Positions 33,143-42,865 of a DNA stretch of 64,000 bases are shown here, piece by piece. The notes under the pieces are model-generated. The model searched no databases. It was not told the DNA's origin and was given only the letters and a program-made list of their open reading frames with translations. Position 1 is the first letter of the stretch; every line of letters starts with the position of its first letter. The stretch comes from a virus. The stretch lies in the IMG/VR virus record IMGVR_UViG_3300023210_003077, positions 1-64,000 of that record; one strand, given 5' to 3'. The translations under genes and the position numbers were made by a program.

Positions 33143-33910
33143 ATGCAACAATCATACAAATTCACGTTTATAATAGGATATAGACACACAATAGATAGGT
33201 TAAACAACCTAAGAAGAACACTGGATTGGGCTAACTCCTTTTCAGGATCAGAAATTATTCTTGTAGAACAAGATAAACACTCAAAAATATCACACTTAAA
33301 TTTAAGATGTAAGCATATTTTCATAAAATCAAAAATGCCTTATAATAGGTCTTGGGCATTTAATATAGGATTAAAACACTCCAACTCAAACATAATTGTT
33401 TGTGGTGATTCTGATTTAGTTATGAATCCAAAAGATTTCATAAAGGGTCTCCAGGCATTAACAGAATATGATATGGTTAGTCCATATCATTCCGTGGTTG
33501 ATCTAAATCCACAGGAGTCCAATCTACCTTTGGAACAGGTTGTTAATATTAATAGACCTGGTAGAGGTGAGACAGATAACCAAAAAATAAATATTTCAGG
33601 AGGTATAGCAATTTTCAGACGAGATTCTTTATTAAGAATTGGTGGGTGGAACGAAGACTTTATAGGCTGGGGTGGTGAAGATGATTATCAAACAATGAAA
33701 GTTAAACACTTCTTGAAACACACCGAATTAAAAGCTAGATGTTATCACCTATACCATGAAAGAGTGGCTCCTGATAATAGATATTACCAAAGAACTTTAC
33801 AATTATTAGAAAAAACTTCCAAGATGAGTAAAGAAGAAATACAAAAGATAACAAACGCATCTATACCAAAAATAGGAATGAAAAACAAATATGAGCACCT
33901 TGCTGTCTAA
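33143..33910 (+). CDS. Family 2 / galactosyltransferase-like glycosyltransferase
   Basis: 255 residues, GT-A fold. FTFIIGYRHTIDRLNNLRRT opens the nucleotide-binding half, CGDSDLVMNP supplies the DxD-type metal site, and GGWNEDFIGWGGEDDYQ is the acceptor-side motif typical of chondroitin/galactosyltransferase C-domains. It could modify phage DNA bases, virion proteins or host surface glycans; the sequence does not tell which. The end overlaps the next gene by 20 nt. Confidence 0.8.
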   Translation: MQQSYKFTFIIGYRHTIDRLNNLRRTLDWANSFSGSEIILVEQDKHSKISHLNLRCKHIFIKSKMPYNRSWAFNIGLKHSNSNIIVCGDSDLVMNPKDFIKGLQALTEYDMVSPYHSVVDLNPQESNLPLEQVVNINRPGRGETDNQKINISGGIAIFRRDSLLRIGGWNEDFIGWGGEDDYQTMKVKHFLKHTELKARCYHLYHERVAPDNRYYQRTLQLLEKTSKMSKEEIQKITNASIPKIGMKNKYEHLAV

Positions 33911-34694
33911 TATAAAATTGATATGTAATTACACAGAAAATAATAAACCCTCTTTACCCAAGGGTGTTATTTATTATACGGATACTTTATCATCTGATGA
34001 TGAGTGGATAATGAATGAACTCAAAAGAAGACATAGACAATCATCTATAAATTCTGTTCTTGCTGAAAAACAAGAAGAATATGATGATATGGATTGGTTA
34101 CCGCAAGGTATTTATGATGGGTTGGATACAATTGGAACATTCTCAACAAGAATGATGTCGCAAAATGTAACTGCTAAAAAATTCATAAGTGAAGCATTAT
34201 TATATAATGATATTATATCAACATTGGATACTTTAACAAGTAAACCAATGAAAAAATGTAAATTTTACACAGACGTAACTCTTAAATTAAAAAATGATAA
34301 ATTTTTAACAACAAATGAACAATCAGATGCTGATTCCAGAAGAATAATCACAAAGATGACATTTATTAGTAATGTTTTATCTATGAAAAGTAACTTAGGT
34401 CCCGCTACCGCATTTATTATAGGAGATAATATAGTAGAATACTTATTATCAACATCATATAATTTTAATTTATCAAATAATTATGATGACATCATAGGTA
34501 ATATAAATGGGGCTCAAGTAATACACTCAAGTAAAATAAATCCAAGTAAAGTAATCGGAGTAAGACCAAAAGGTGAGAGATGTACAGGATTAAATGTTGT
34601 TAACAATGTTAATAACGGAGATAATTATCAAACTTATTTTATAAAAGAAACACCAACATTCGAGAATCGAATTGTTTGGTTTGAGATTAGTTAG
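33891..34694 (+). CDS. gp23-like capsid-fold paralogue (C-terminal domain)
   Basis: 267 residues. The region SRRIITKMTFISNVLSMKSN followed by LGPATAFII aligns well with the major capsid protein's VQRKLVTKIAHASNYIATEG followed by RVGPAQYLI. Later pieces (GNINGAQVIHSSKINPSKVI, then TFENRIVWFEIS) follow the same order as the capsid C-terminal domain. It is about half the length of a full gp23. I infer a minor capsid or vertex component. The alignment is by eye and needs a structure comparison. Confidence 0.55.
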   Translation: MSTLLSNIKLICNYTENNKPSLPKGVIYYTDTLSSDDEWIMNELKRRHRQSSINSVLAEKQEEYDDMDWLPQGIYDGLDTIGTFSTRMMSQNVTAKKFISEALLYNDIISTLDTLTSKPMKKCKFYTDVTLKLKNDKFLTTNEQSDADSRRIITKMTFISNVLSMKSNLGPATAFIIGDNIVEYLLSTSYNFNLSNNYDDIIGNINGAQVIHSSKINPSKVIGVRPKGERCTGLNVVNNVNNGDNYQTYFIKETPTFENRIVWFEIS

Positions 34695-35226
34695 TAGTAG
34701 CTACTCTAATCTTATCATACTTTATCATAAGCTTATATAGCTTATGGTATTCTTCTGATGGATTAATAACTTCCTTTTCATACCACTTATTATTATTCAT
34801 ATATTCAACTAACATACCAACAGAAAAATCTTCTTTATTCTTAGGTTTCCAATATCTAACTTGTTCAACAAAAGAGAACGATATACCATCATATAAATAT
34901 GAAATGTTATCTGAGTCTGTATTATACAATACGATACCTAAGGGCTTCTCTGAGCCGTCTTTGAACACTTTCTTAGCACCGGTCTCACCAAAGTATTTAA
35001 CTATACCACAATCCTCTCTAAAATGGTTAAGTAAAAAAATCAAATCTTTTCTTAACTCATCATTATCAACACCAAAAGCCATCAATGAATCCTCATATTG
35101 ACCTTGATAATAACCCTTTATCGGTATAATTTGATAATTTTTAGCATACAAAATTGACATAATATCATCAATCTTTTCAGATGATATCACAATATATGAT
35201 ATTTTGGGGTTAGTTAAATCAATCAC
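34687..35226 (-). CDS. Hypothetical protein
   Basis: 179 residues, alpha/beta. It has an N-terminal PKISYIVISSEKIDDIMSIL segment, a central LMAFGVDNDELRKDLIFLLN and an aromatic C-terminal part (FSFVEQVRYWKPKNKEDFSV) that may be a small SH3-like module. No family is recognised. Its 3' end overlaps the convergent capsid paralogue by 8 nt. Confidence 0.5.
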   Translation of the reverse strand: MIDLTNPKISYIVISSEKIDDIMSILYAKNYQIIPIKGYYQGQYEDSLMAFGVDNDELRKDLIFLLNHFREDCGIVKYFGETGAKKVFKDGSEKPLGIVLYNTDSDNISYLYDGISFSFVEQVRYWKPKNKEDFSVGMLVEYMNNNKWYEKEVINPSEEYHKLYKLMIKYDKIRVATTN

Positions 35227-35241
35227 AAAGGTATATATTAA

Positions 35242-35403
35242 CTATTTTAGTTCACTATCATTGACTATGTATATTTTAAGAAGTTCTTCAGGGTTTAATC
35301 TCTTAACTTCAGAAAAATACTCAATAGCTATTGATAATGATTCAAAAACTGATTTACTTATAACCTCTTTTGATAATTTTGATTTTAAATAGTAAGTTTT
35401 CAT
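35242..35403 (-). CDS. Small hypothetical protein
   Basis: 53 residues (MKTYYLKSKLSKEVISKSVF then ESLSIAIEYFSEVKRLNPEE, ending in ...YIVNDSELK). The pattern of a strand, a helix and a basic-acidic tail is short but plausible. It fills the gap between two minus-strand genes and has an ATATATAC motif just upstream. Confidence 0.45.
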   Translation of the reverse strand: MKTYYLKSKLSKEVISKSVFESLSIAIEYFSEVKRLNPEELLKIYIVNDSELK

Positions 35404-35413
35404 ATTGTATATA

Positions 35414-36676
35414 TTATTTTGTTAAATTGAATTCATTTTCAAGTTCTTGTTCAAAGATATCATCAATAATGTCTTTATATTTTTTAGGAAAAACAATACT
35501 ATCATGTACCGTTATCATTTTTATTTCTGGGTATAATACAATTATACGTCTTATTATTCGATTGAATATAAGATTCGACTCTGCTTTTTGTAAATCATAA
35601 GCCATCGTTTTATAATTACCATTATCCTTTTTATATAATTTTATAAAATTGTGTATAGTCGGGAAAGCCTTTCTAAATCCAATATCAGCCTTACTAGTAA
35701 TGTTTCTACCAAAAAGAACTTTGTATGTTAATTCCTTAGCATCGTTTCTATTTTTAATACCCAATACATTCATCATGTATTGGTAGTAATTACCACTAAG
35801 TGTTAGTTCTCTAAATAATTCAAACTCTTCCTCCTTGACCCACTTAGTATCACTATCTTTTATTAATTTAGATAGGAATAATGGTTGGCTATTTTTAATA
35901 TCTATCTCACAAGTTTCCTCACCATCTATCAATAAACAATTCTTTCTAATGAATGATCTAAGTATTGTGAAATTGGTGTGCATTCTACCATAGCTATCAA
36001 AGTGATAAAATATATGCTTATCATTAACACACTCAACAGAATAAACATTTCTATTATAGACATCATATTTTTCATCTTTTAATGCATCCAGGAAAAATAT
36101 AGCTCTATCGAATTGAATCTCAACGGAAAAAAGGTCAGATATTAATTTCTCTCGGATATCTTTACCTATCAAATAATCATCATTATCAGAGAAGTCAATG
36201 CTATCCATTACTTTCTTTTTATATTTCTTCAATAAGACTTTATCTTTGTTTCTATATCTTCTTTGAATCTTTGATTTGATGATTTTAGCATTTAGTGAAT
36301 ATTTACGAGAAGATACACCTTTCCTATAATTAGAAACCATACTTATTATCTTGGTCTCAATTAGATAATTGATATAATAATTATAAAGATATCCATACTT
36401 ATCTTTCAATATAGTTGCATTTATAACAAATTTATTCTCTTTCTTGAAATAATATTTTAATACCATATTATGTATGATATCGATCAAGTAAGCTGTTTTT
36501 AACTTTTCATTTTTATAATTTATGTATTTTTCTGATTCTAAGTATTCTAAAACGGATGGTAAGTATTGTAATAGGAAAGTTTTCTTGTTTAGCTTTTCAA
36601 CTATATTTTTGGAAGAATCCGTACTGGATAATTTTTTTGATACCTTCATATTCTTTATAGGCGGATTATTTATCAT
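35414..36676 (-). CDS. PolA-like palm-domain protein without exonuclease
   Basis: 420 residues. The first ~170 are basic and helical. The second half has three blocks in family A polymerase order: CEIDIKNSQPLFLSKLI (motif A-like, near 255), a Lys-rich helix ending TYKVLFGRN (motif B-like), and IKMITVHDSIVFPKKY (motif C, HDS in place of HDE). There is no exonuclease domain. It may be a replicase or primer-extending enzyme related to proteins of Bacteroidota mobile elements; I know such proteins only as unannotated. It is not the missing half of the PolB gene, since motif C there would be DTD. Confidence 0.5.
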   Translation of the reverse strand: MINNPPIKNMKVSKKLSSTDSSKNIVEKLNKKTFLLQYLPSVLEYLESEKYINYKNEKLKTAYLIDIIHNMVLKYYFKKENKFVINATILKDKYGYLYNYYINYLIETKIISMVSNYRKGVSSRKYSLNAKIIKSKIQRRYRNKDKVLLKKYKKKVMDSIDFSDNDDYLIGKDIREKLISDLFSVEIQFDRAIFFLDALKDEKYDVYNRNVYSVECVNDKHIFYHFDSYGRMHTNFTILRSFIRKNCLLIDGEETCEIDIKNSQPLFLSKLIKDSDTKWVKEEEFELFRELTLSGNYYQYMMNVLGIKNRNDAKELTYKVLFGRNITSKADIGFRKAFPTIHNFIKLYKKDNGNYKTMAYDLQKAESNLIFNRIIRRIIVLYPEIKMITVHDSIVFPKKYKDIIDDIFEQELENEFNLTK

Positions 36677-36857
36677 GTTTTGTTATATTAAAAATATTAT
36701 TAATCGAATCTTTTCTTGTTGTTCTTCTATTATCCATACTAAAAGGATCTAAACCACTATAATAGTGTATATCCTTAGCCATTTCACGAGTATATTTACA
36801 TTTTAGTTCGCGTACTTCGGCCTTTACCTCGACAGAGGTCATTTTAATATCAATCAT
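36666..36857 (-). CDS. Small basic hypothetical protein
   Basis: 63 residues, MIDIKMTSVEVKAEVRELKC then KYTREMAKDIHYYSGLDPF and a basic tail. Both ends overlap its neighbours (11 nt with the PolA-like gene, 1 nt with the upstream 442-residue gene), so it belongs to the same unit. The KYTREMAKDI...GLD stretch recalls a segment of T4-like capsid proteins, but it is too short to build on. Confidence 0.5.
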   Translation of the reverse strand: MIDIKMTSVEVKAEVRELKCKYTREMAKDIHYYSGLDPFSMDNRRTTRKDSINNIFNITKHDK

Positions 36858-38185
36858 TATTTAAATGGAATTTTACCTGGATCAATTGGGAATTTACCAC
36901 CCTTACCTTTTTTCTTCTTCTTGTTCTGACCACCAGTCTTAGAAAACTCTGAGTAAACATCTGGATAAACTTCACCCTCTCCATCAGTATCATATTGAAT
37001 ATCAAAGAAGTCACCGAAATCTAGTAGACCAGATCTACCTAATTCAATTTCATGTAGTTTTCCTAAATAAGTATCGATATAATCATCGATATCAACTACA
37101 AATTTATTAAATAACTTAACTGTATTCTCAGTGAATATACCAATTGGTTTCTTTCTTTTCTTGTTGAAAGATCCAAGAATAACCTTAAAAATATATTCTA
37201 ATTTATCACTCTCTTTTATATAATCCTTTGTTAATTTATTACTAATCAATTCAATATTTATCTTAAATTTATCCTTATCAAAGAATTCAGGAACAACAAA
37301 GTCAAAGTCAAGTAAATCTTGTTTGACCTCCGATATATAAACATTGAATATTTTAGAAACTAAATATATGTAAACTTCATCTTTTCTATCACCTTTCAAT
37401 TTAATATCTTCTAAATTAATAGATTGAGAAAAATTCAAGAAATTAATTAATATTAATGTATAAATCTCAACAAAGTCTGTATGATTATCATCACTCAACC
37501 TTTTATATAAAGGATTTAATAACTGAAATGAAATATCCTTTGTTTTACTCTTAATAATAAGTTTCTCAACATTATTTTGGAATTCATTATCCATTAAGAA
37601 AGAGTTATTAACTGATGGGTTTAATATTCCATAAAAGAAGAATGCAAATGACTTTTCACCAAAAATATACTCTAAATCATCCTCACTAGTATTAATAAAA
37701 TACTTTATCGCTTCTTTCATACTTTCGGTCAAAGTACCTTGATATATAACCGGCACCACATCAACATTAAATAATCTAGAATACTCATCTAACTCTTCAA
37801 TAGTAAATTCATATTTTCTAGACTTAGAAATAGCTGTAAGAACAAGATTATTCTTAGGAACTCTATTATACTCTATATTAGCAGGTTGCTCATCAGGAAA
37901 ATACTCGAAACAAAACCACCATTTTTTATTTAAAAGGCTTTTTGTTCTATCATCTAATGAATTTAAATAATTGATAGCCGGATTATAATAATTTTGCATT
38001 GCTAAGTCAATTAGATTTATTGACTCATTTGATATAGATTTAGGTTTGATATTAAAATGCTTACCATCCCAATTAACCCATATTTTACTTCCCTGTATAT
38101 CTTCAAGGACAATTATCTCATCGATGAATATATCATTTAATATTTCTTCATCATTTAACCCGTTTAATGTTACTAACTTGCTCAT
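36857..38185 (-). CDS. Phage protein, possibly a divergent nucleotidyltransferase/ligase
   Basis: 442 residues. Near residue 33 it reads SKIWVNWDGKHFNIKPKS, and near 95 KKWWFCFEYFPDEQPANIEY then RVPKNNLVLTAI. The order xWDGxxF ... FEYF ... NNLVLTAI resembles motifs I, III and IIIa of RNA/DNA ligases, but the position of the catalytic lysine in KxDG is Asn here, so activity is doubtful. The rest is helical, with a Lys/Gly-rich tail (KKKKKGKGGKFPIDPGK). I do not assign a function. Confidence 0.45.
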   Translation of the reverse strand: MSKLVTLNGLNDEEILNDIFIDEIIVLEDIQGSKIWVNWDGKHFNIKPKSISNESINLIDLAMQNYYNPAINYLNSLDDRTKSLLNKKWWFCFEYFPDEQPANIEYNRVPKNNLVLTAISKSRKYEFTIEELDEYSRLFNVDVVPVIYQGTLTESMKEAIKYFINTSEDDLEYIFGEKSFAFFFYGILNPSVNNSFLMDNEFQNNVEKLIIKSKTKDISFQLLNPLYKRLSDDNHTDFVEIYTLILINFLNFSQSINLEDIKLKGDRKDEVYIYLVSKIFNVYISEVKQDLLDFDFVVPEFFDKDKFKINIELISNKLTKDYIKESDKLEYIFKVILGSFNKKRKKPIGIFTENTVKLFNKFVVDIDDYIDTYLGKLHEIELGRSGLLDFGDFFDIQYDTDGEGEVYPDVYSEFSKTGGQNKKKKKGKGGKFPIDPGKIPFK

Positions 38186-38230
38186 AAATTTTGATTTCTG
38201 TTTTTTATCAAAATGTATATATAAATTAAA

Positions 38231-38503
38231 TTAATTAGTTTGTAAAAAATCCAATATTATATCTATATTTTCTTTTGTAAATCCATCTAACGGAGATCCA
38301 CCAAATTTAAGGTACTCACCATAAATATCATTATATTCATCTATTGTATATATCTTAGAATCCATCTCTGAATAAATAACATTTGTGTCATGTGAATTTA
38401 TGGTTTTATTCTGTAACCCCGTCTCACCATAAGCAGGACCAATAGGACCAACCAATTCAGTACCAGATATTTCTTCATTAAATTGTTTAAATTTCTTTAT
38501 CAT
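38231..38503 (-). CDS. Small tagged protein
   Basis: 90 residues starting MIKKFKQFNEEISGTEL, strong tag with cut F-N-E|E. The mature part is Gly/Tyr-rich in the middle (GPIGPAYGETGLQNK) with a C-terminal helix (ENIDIILDFLQTN). The ATG overlaps the stop of the upstream gene by 4 nt. No family is recognised. Confidence 0.56.
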   Translation of the reverse strand: MIKKFKQFNEEISGTELVGPIGPAYGETGLQNKTINSHDTNVIYSEMDSKIYTIDEYNDIYGEYLKFGGSPLDGFTKENIDIILDFLQTN

Positions 38504-38949
38504 TTCGTAGCTTCTATTTTTTCATAATATTCGTCTTGTTCTTGTAATGAATACTCTTTTTTTATATTATTATAAATAATATTATATAAAAATCTATCAT
38601 GTAATTGATGTGTCTCATTTCTCATAATAACATCACATGTAACAGAATCGACATTATTCTCAATACTAAGTATCTCAAGTCCAATTTTACCATCCCTATC
38701 ATGTAAATCACAAATGACTTTCTTACCTCTTTCTAATATTTCTTTAACCTTTCTAGAAGTTGCATTTTTAGACAAGAACATCAAATCCTTAGCAACCTCT
38801 TCGGTAGTACGATTATATAAATCCAAAAATTTCTTTTCTTTAGTAGAAATTTTTATTTTCTTGTATATTTTTTCTAAAATTCTATTCATCTCGATTTCTT
38901 TTAAAGATTTGCGTAATACGTAGTAATTAACTAACTTTTTAAATCCCAT
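38500..38949 (-). CDS. Basic helical hypothetical protein
   Basis: 149 residues, very basic in the first 70 (LRKSLKEIEMNRILEKIYKK). It has a central LSKNATSRKVKEILERGKKV and a beta-like part (VDSVTCDVIMRNETHQLHDR). It may bind nucleic acid. A TTAATATATAC motif lies about 25 nt upstream, in the region divergent from the large membrane-rich gene. Confidence 0.5.
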   Translation of the reverse strand: MGFKKLVNYYVLRKSLKEIEMNRILEKIYKKIKISTKEKKFLDLYNRTTEEVAKDLMFLSKNATSRKVKEILERGKKVICDLHDRDGKIGLEILSIENNVDSVTCDVIMRNETHQLHDRFLYNIIYNNIKKEYSLQEQDEYYEKIEATK

Positions 38950-39028
38950 AATAATGTATTATTTGTACATGTATATATTAAGAAGACGTATCCAGTTTTT
39001 ATATATACTTTGGAAATAAAAGTTTTTT

Positions 39029-42000
39029 ATGGATAAGCAATTATTAAAAGCATTAGACAATTTATCAGTTTCATTAGAAATGATAGCGGCAGCTCTCGAT
39101 AGTAAGAAAGATGGTGCTTCTGCAACAGGCGCTGCATTAAAAGGAGGTGATTTTGGTAAGAAATTAGAAGCCATAAACGTAGGTATACAATCAATTAAAA
39201 CTGATACTCAAGAAATTTTAACCAATCAGAAAACAATAATAGCTCTTTCCAAAGAGAAATCTAAGGATGTTATTGAGGAAAGTGGTACTGATAAGAAGAA
39301 AGAAAGTAGTATTAAAAAAGGTGTTGGTACTATATTACTAATAGCAGTAGCTGTTTTAGCAATAGGATTAGCGTTGAAATTAGTCGGACCGGTTGATGTT
39401 TTATCAGCTATTGGTTTAGGATTAGCTATGGTAGCAATAGGATTCGCGTTTGCTCAAGTGGCGGAAGCGACCAAAGGATCCTCATTAAAAGATATAGCTC
39501 TGGCTTCTTTAGCTATGGTATTTATGTCAATAGCAGTAGCTCTTTCATCTTACGCATTATCAATGATAAGGCCTATATCATTTATGCAAGCAATAACCGC
39601 TGTTTTTGTAGCTGGTGTATTTTCGGTAATTGCATTTGGTATTAGAAAATTATTAGGAGCATTTAAGGGTCTATCAATGGCCAGTATAGTGAAATCTGTT
39701 CTTTTCTTACCATTGATTTTACCAGCTATCGCATTAGGTATTGCTCTCGCATCATACGCATTAGGATTAGTACAACCAATAGGATTCTCACAAGTAATAG
39801 CATCTATATTCATAGCGGCAATATTCGCAGTAGTATCATATGGTATTAGAAATATGTTACAAGCATTTAAGGGAATGGGTACCAAAGATTTAATACAAGC
39901 ATCTATTTTCTTACCATTAATTCTACCAGCTATCGCACTAGGTATAGCAGGAGCATCATACGCACTCTCTTTAGTACAACCAGTGGGTCTTATGCAATGG
40001 TTTACATCAGTACTTATAGCAATATTATTTGTTGTTTTATCATTTGGGATGGTAAAAATAGTTAAAGCAATGAATAAAATGGAATGGTCATCACTCCCTA
40101 AAATACCAATATTCTTTACATTGATATCAATAGCGATTATGGTATCATCACACATTTTAGCATTAACCGCTGATATAAGTTGGGGACTAATACTTAAAAT
40201 AGCAGCAATTGGTGTATTAATGGCCGGTCTTACTATTGCATTAGTCGGACCAATGAAGGTATTAAGTAAGATGGGTGTTGTTGATCTATTAAAAGGTGGA
40301 TTAGCAATTTTGATTATAGCGGTAGCAGTAATGGTAACATCACACATTTTAGCATTAGGTAATTATGATACATATCCAGGTTTAGATTGGATAATCGGAG
40401 TAGGTTTAAGTATGGTAGCGATGGGTGTCGCTGCTGTACTCTTAGGATCGTTTGTATTTGGTCCACAAGCACTAGTATTTTTAGCTGGTTTAGTTGCTAT
40501 ACTAGTTGTAGCACTTGCTATTGTAGCATTGGATTACATTCAAGCATTAGGTACTTATGAAACCTACCCAGGTATAGAGTGGTTAGCCGGAGTGGCCTTA
40601 GCTATGACAGTTATGGCTACCGCCGCTATACTCTTGGGTCTGATGGTATTTGGTCCACAAGCACTAATATTTTTAGCTGGTTTAGGTGCTATACTAGTTG
40701 TAGCTGCTACTATAGCAAAAGTATCAGATATTCTATCCAAGGGTAAATATGATAATGCAGGTATGTTAGAATGGGCAACAGCTACAGCATTATTATATTT
40801 AACATTTACACCAATTATAATGGCATTGGGTGTCATGAGTGTAGCGGGTGCTATTATTTCATTCTTCGGAGGAGATGATCCATTTTTAGTAGCACAGGGT
40901 ATGATGTTGACGATAGCAGATACAATAGTAGCCGTATCACATACTCTTTATAAGGGAAATTATAAAGGTGGTCCAACAAAAGAGTGGGCAGAAGGAATAT
41001 CGATAGCATTAGGAGCATTTATGCCTATTTATAAAATGATGCAGATGAATTCTATAATGTCAATACTTGGTGGTAGTGGTGTAGGTCCTGATGATTTTAC
41101 GAATGCTATCACAACGGTTTCTGATGGTATTATATCAGCCGCTGATAAATTTTCCGGAGCGAGTGACCAATTCAAGGATGGACCATCAAAACGTTGGGCC
41201 GAAGGGGTTGGAACAGCAATTGGCGCATTCGCACCAGTATATGAGGTTTTGAACAATCAAGGAGGGTGGTCCAATGGACCATCAGTAGCTGATATGGAAA
41301 GAGCTATCCGATCTATATCTTATGCTATTATAGATGCAGCGGGTATATTCGCAGAAAATAAAGCAGCATTTAAGAAAAACTATCCAAAAAAACGTTGGGG
41401 AGAAGGTGTTGGAGCAGCAATTAACTCATTTGCACCAGTATTTGAAGCTATGAACAATACGAGCTGGTATTCTTCGTCTGTTACGACAATAAAGGCAATG
41501 AGTTACGGAATTCGATCGGTTTCAAGGGCGATAGTTGATGCGGGTTGGATATTTTATGACACTATCCCAGAAATATGGAAAAAGGACAATGTTCCTGGTA
41601 AAGGTTGGGGTAAAGGTGTTGCAGAAGCAATTGGATCGTTCTCGGAAGTCTTTAATCTGATGATGACAAATGGTGGTGGATGGACTGGACCAAGCCAAGA
41701 GGAAGTAGCACAATCACTAGGATCTGGGATAAGAATCATAGCTAGATCTATAAGGAGTGCTGGAGAAACACTAGGGAGTGTTGGGAAAGAATATTGGCAA
41801 AATCATCCTGATGAAGCATGGGGTATCGGTATTCGAAAGGCGATAAATTCCTTTTTAGATATATTTTATGATTTAACTATGGCTGGATACAGCGAATACA
41901 GTTTTTCTGTGAACTCCTCAATGTTGGAGGGTGGTGTTCAATCAATGGCAAACACAGCCCGTATTCTTTTTGATAATAAAAGATATTTTGCAGTTAAACT

Positions 42001-42853
42001 AGATCCAAAATTTATACCAAATATAGCTACGAATGTAATGGGATTCGCAAAGTTGGGAAAATGGCTTGATGATATGTTAGTAACTACTTCAACAAAAACT
42101 ACAAGTAGTAAATCAGGAGGATTTGCTGGTTTCGGTGCTAAGACGAGTACGAAAACGGAAGTGGTTAGAACTGAAAAAGATATGGGTATTATTGATAGAG
42201 TAGCACAAGCTATGGCAAACACAGCTTATATTTTTTATAAAAATAAAAAATATTTTGATGTTAAAATAGACCCTCTCTTTATAAAGAAATTAAGCAGAAA
42301 TATAATAGACTATACTAGATTAGCTGAGTATTTAACAAGAGTCGAAGAAAAAGAAGGATCCTTCTTGGGTAGTGTTGCTGGCGCATTTGGATTTGGAGAG
42401 GATCCAATAATGAGAATTGCAGGTGGTATGGTTGTATTAGCGGATTCATATGATATATTAACCACCTCTTTTGAGAAATTTGGAATTGCTTTAGAAGCAA
42501 TCAACATGGAAAAGCTAAAGGAAGTTAAATCTCTTCAAACTGATCAATTAGCAAATGATTTAAGTCAAATAAAAAGTGAGAATGATGGTGGATGGCACCC
42601 AATGGATGACCTCGGTAAATTTACCGGATTATGGGGTGGAGAAGATAAACCAGAATCAGTTGGTAAAAAGAATGTTAAGTTACCTAATCTTACAGATAAA
42701 ACTAAGTATGGTTTAGAAGGTAGATCAATACCACAACAACTGGATTTATTAATAGGATTATTGACAAATATTGACAAATCAACAAACACAATAGATGAAT
42801 TTATACAAGATGCGAGTGATGGAAAGATTCAGAATGTAGAGGAATTAAACTAA
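39029..42853 (+). CDS. Large hydrophobic repeat protein, tape-measure-like candidate
   Basis: 1274 residues. A short charged N-terminus with a helical segment precedes about 14 hydrophobic segments (residues ~90-620), many built from similar ~75-residue modules. Examples are PIGFSQVIASIFIAAIFAVV and the near-duplicates VFGPQALVFLAGLVAILVV / VFGPQALIFLAGLGAILVV. From residue ~640 five repeats carry [KE]xWAEGVGTAIGAFAPVYE-like units. The C-terminal ~250 residues are soluble. Long, hydrophobic and repetitive sequence next to tail genes fits a tape-measure protein that enters the host membrane. A separate membrane-active virion protein is the alternative. Confidence 0.55.
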   Translation: MDKQLLKALDNLSVSLEMIAAALDSKKDGASATGAALKGGDFGKKLEAINVGIQSIKTDTQEILTNQKTIIALSKEKSKDVIEESGTDKKKESSIKKGVGTILLIAVAVLAIGLALKLVGPVDVLSAIGLGLAMVAIGFAFAQVAEATKGSSLKDIALASLAMVFMSIAVALSSYALSMIRPISFMQAITAVFVAGVFSVIAFGIRKLLGAFKGLSMASIVKSVLFLPLILPAIALGIALASYALGLVQPIGFSQVIASIFIAAIFAVVSYGIRNMLQAFKGMGTKDLIQASIFLPLILPAIALGIAGASYALSLVQPVGLMQWFTSVLIAILFVVLSFGMVKIVKAMNKMEWSSLPKIPIFFTLISIAIMVSSHILALTADISWGLILKIAAIGVLMAGLTIALVGPMKVLSKMGVVDLLKGGLAILIIAVAVMVTSHILALGNYDTYPGLDWIIGVGLSMVAMGVAAVLLGSFVFGPQALVFLAGLVAILVVALAIVALDYIQALGTYETYPGIEWLAGVALAMTVMATAAILLGLMVFGPQALIFLAGLGAILVVAATIAKVSDILSKGKYDNAGMLEWATATALLYLTFTPIIMALGVMSVAGAIISFFGGDDPFLVAQGMMLTIADTIVAVSHTLYKGNYKGGPTKEWAEGISIALGAFMPIYKMMQMNSIMSILGGSGVGPDDFTNAITTVSDGIISAADKFSGASDQFKDGPSKRWAEGVGTAIGAFAPVYEVLNNQGGWSNGPSVADMERAIRSISYAIIDAAGIFAENKAAFKKNYPKKRWGEGVGAAINSFAPVFEAMNNTSWYSSSVTTIKAMSYGIRSVSRAIVDAGWIFYDTIPEIWKKDNVPGKGWGKGVAEAIGSFSEVFNLMMTNGGGWTGPSQEEVAQSLGSGIRIIARSIRSAGETLGSVGKEYWQNHPDEAWGIGIRKAINSFLDIFYDLTMAGYSEYSFSVNSSMLEGGVQSMANTARILFDNKRYFAVKLDPKFIPNIATNVMGFAKLGKWLDDMLVTTSTKTTSSKSGGFAGFGAKTSTKTEVVRTEKDMGIIDRVAQAMANTAYIFYKNKKYFDVKIDPLFIKKLSRNIIDYTRLAEYLTRVEEKEGSFLGSVAGAFGFGEDPIMRIAGGMVVLADSYDILTTSFEKFGIALEAINMEKLKEVKSLQTDQLANDLSQIKSENDGGWHPMDDLGKFTGLWGGEDKPESVGKKNVKLPNLTDKTKYGLEGRSIPQQLDLLIGLLTNIDKSTNTIDEFIQDASDGKIQNVEELN

Positions 42854-42865
42854 TTTTTAAAATTA

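Noticed and set aside
36666-36857. The 63-residue protein as a capsid fragment, because of KYTREMAKDI...GLD.
   Set aside because: Only about 20 residues are similar, they match generic gp23 better than this phage's own capsid protein, and the gene context is replication.
39550-40347. Long antisense ORF of 265 codons inside the tape-measure candidate.
   Set aside because: Its product is the low-complexity antisense of a hydrophobic repetitive gene, without a start signal.
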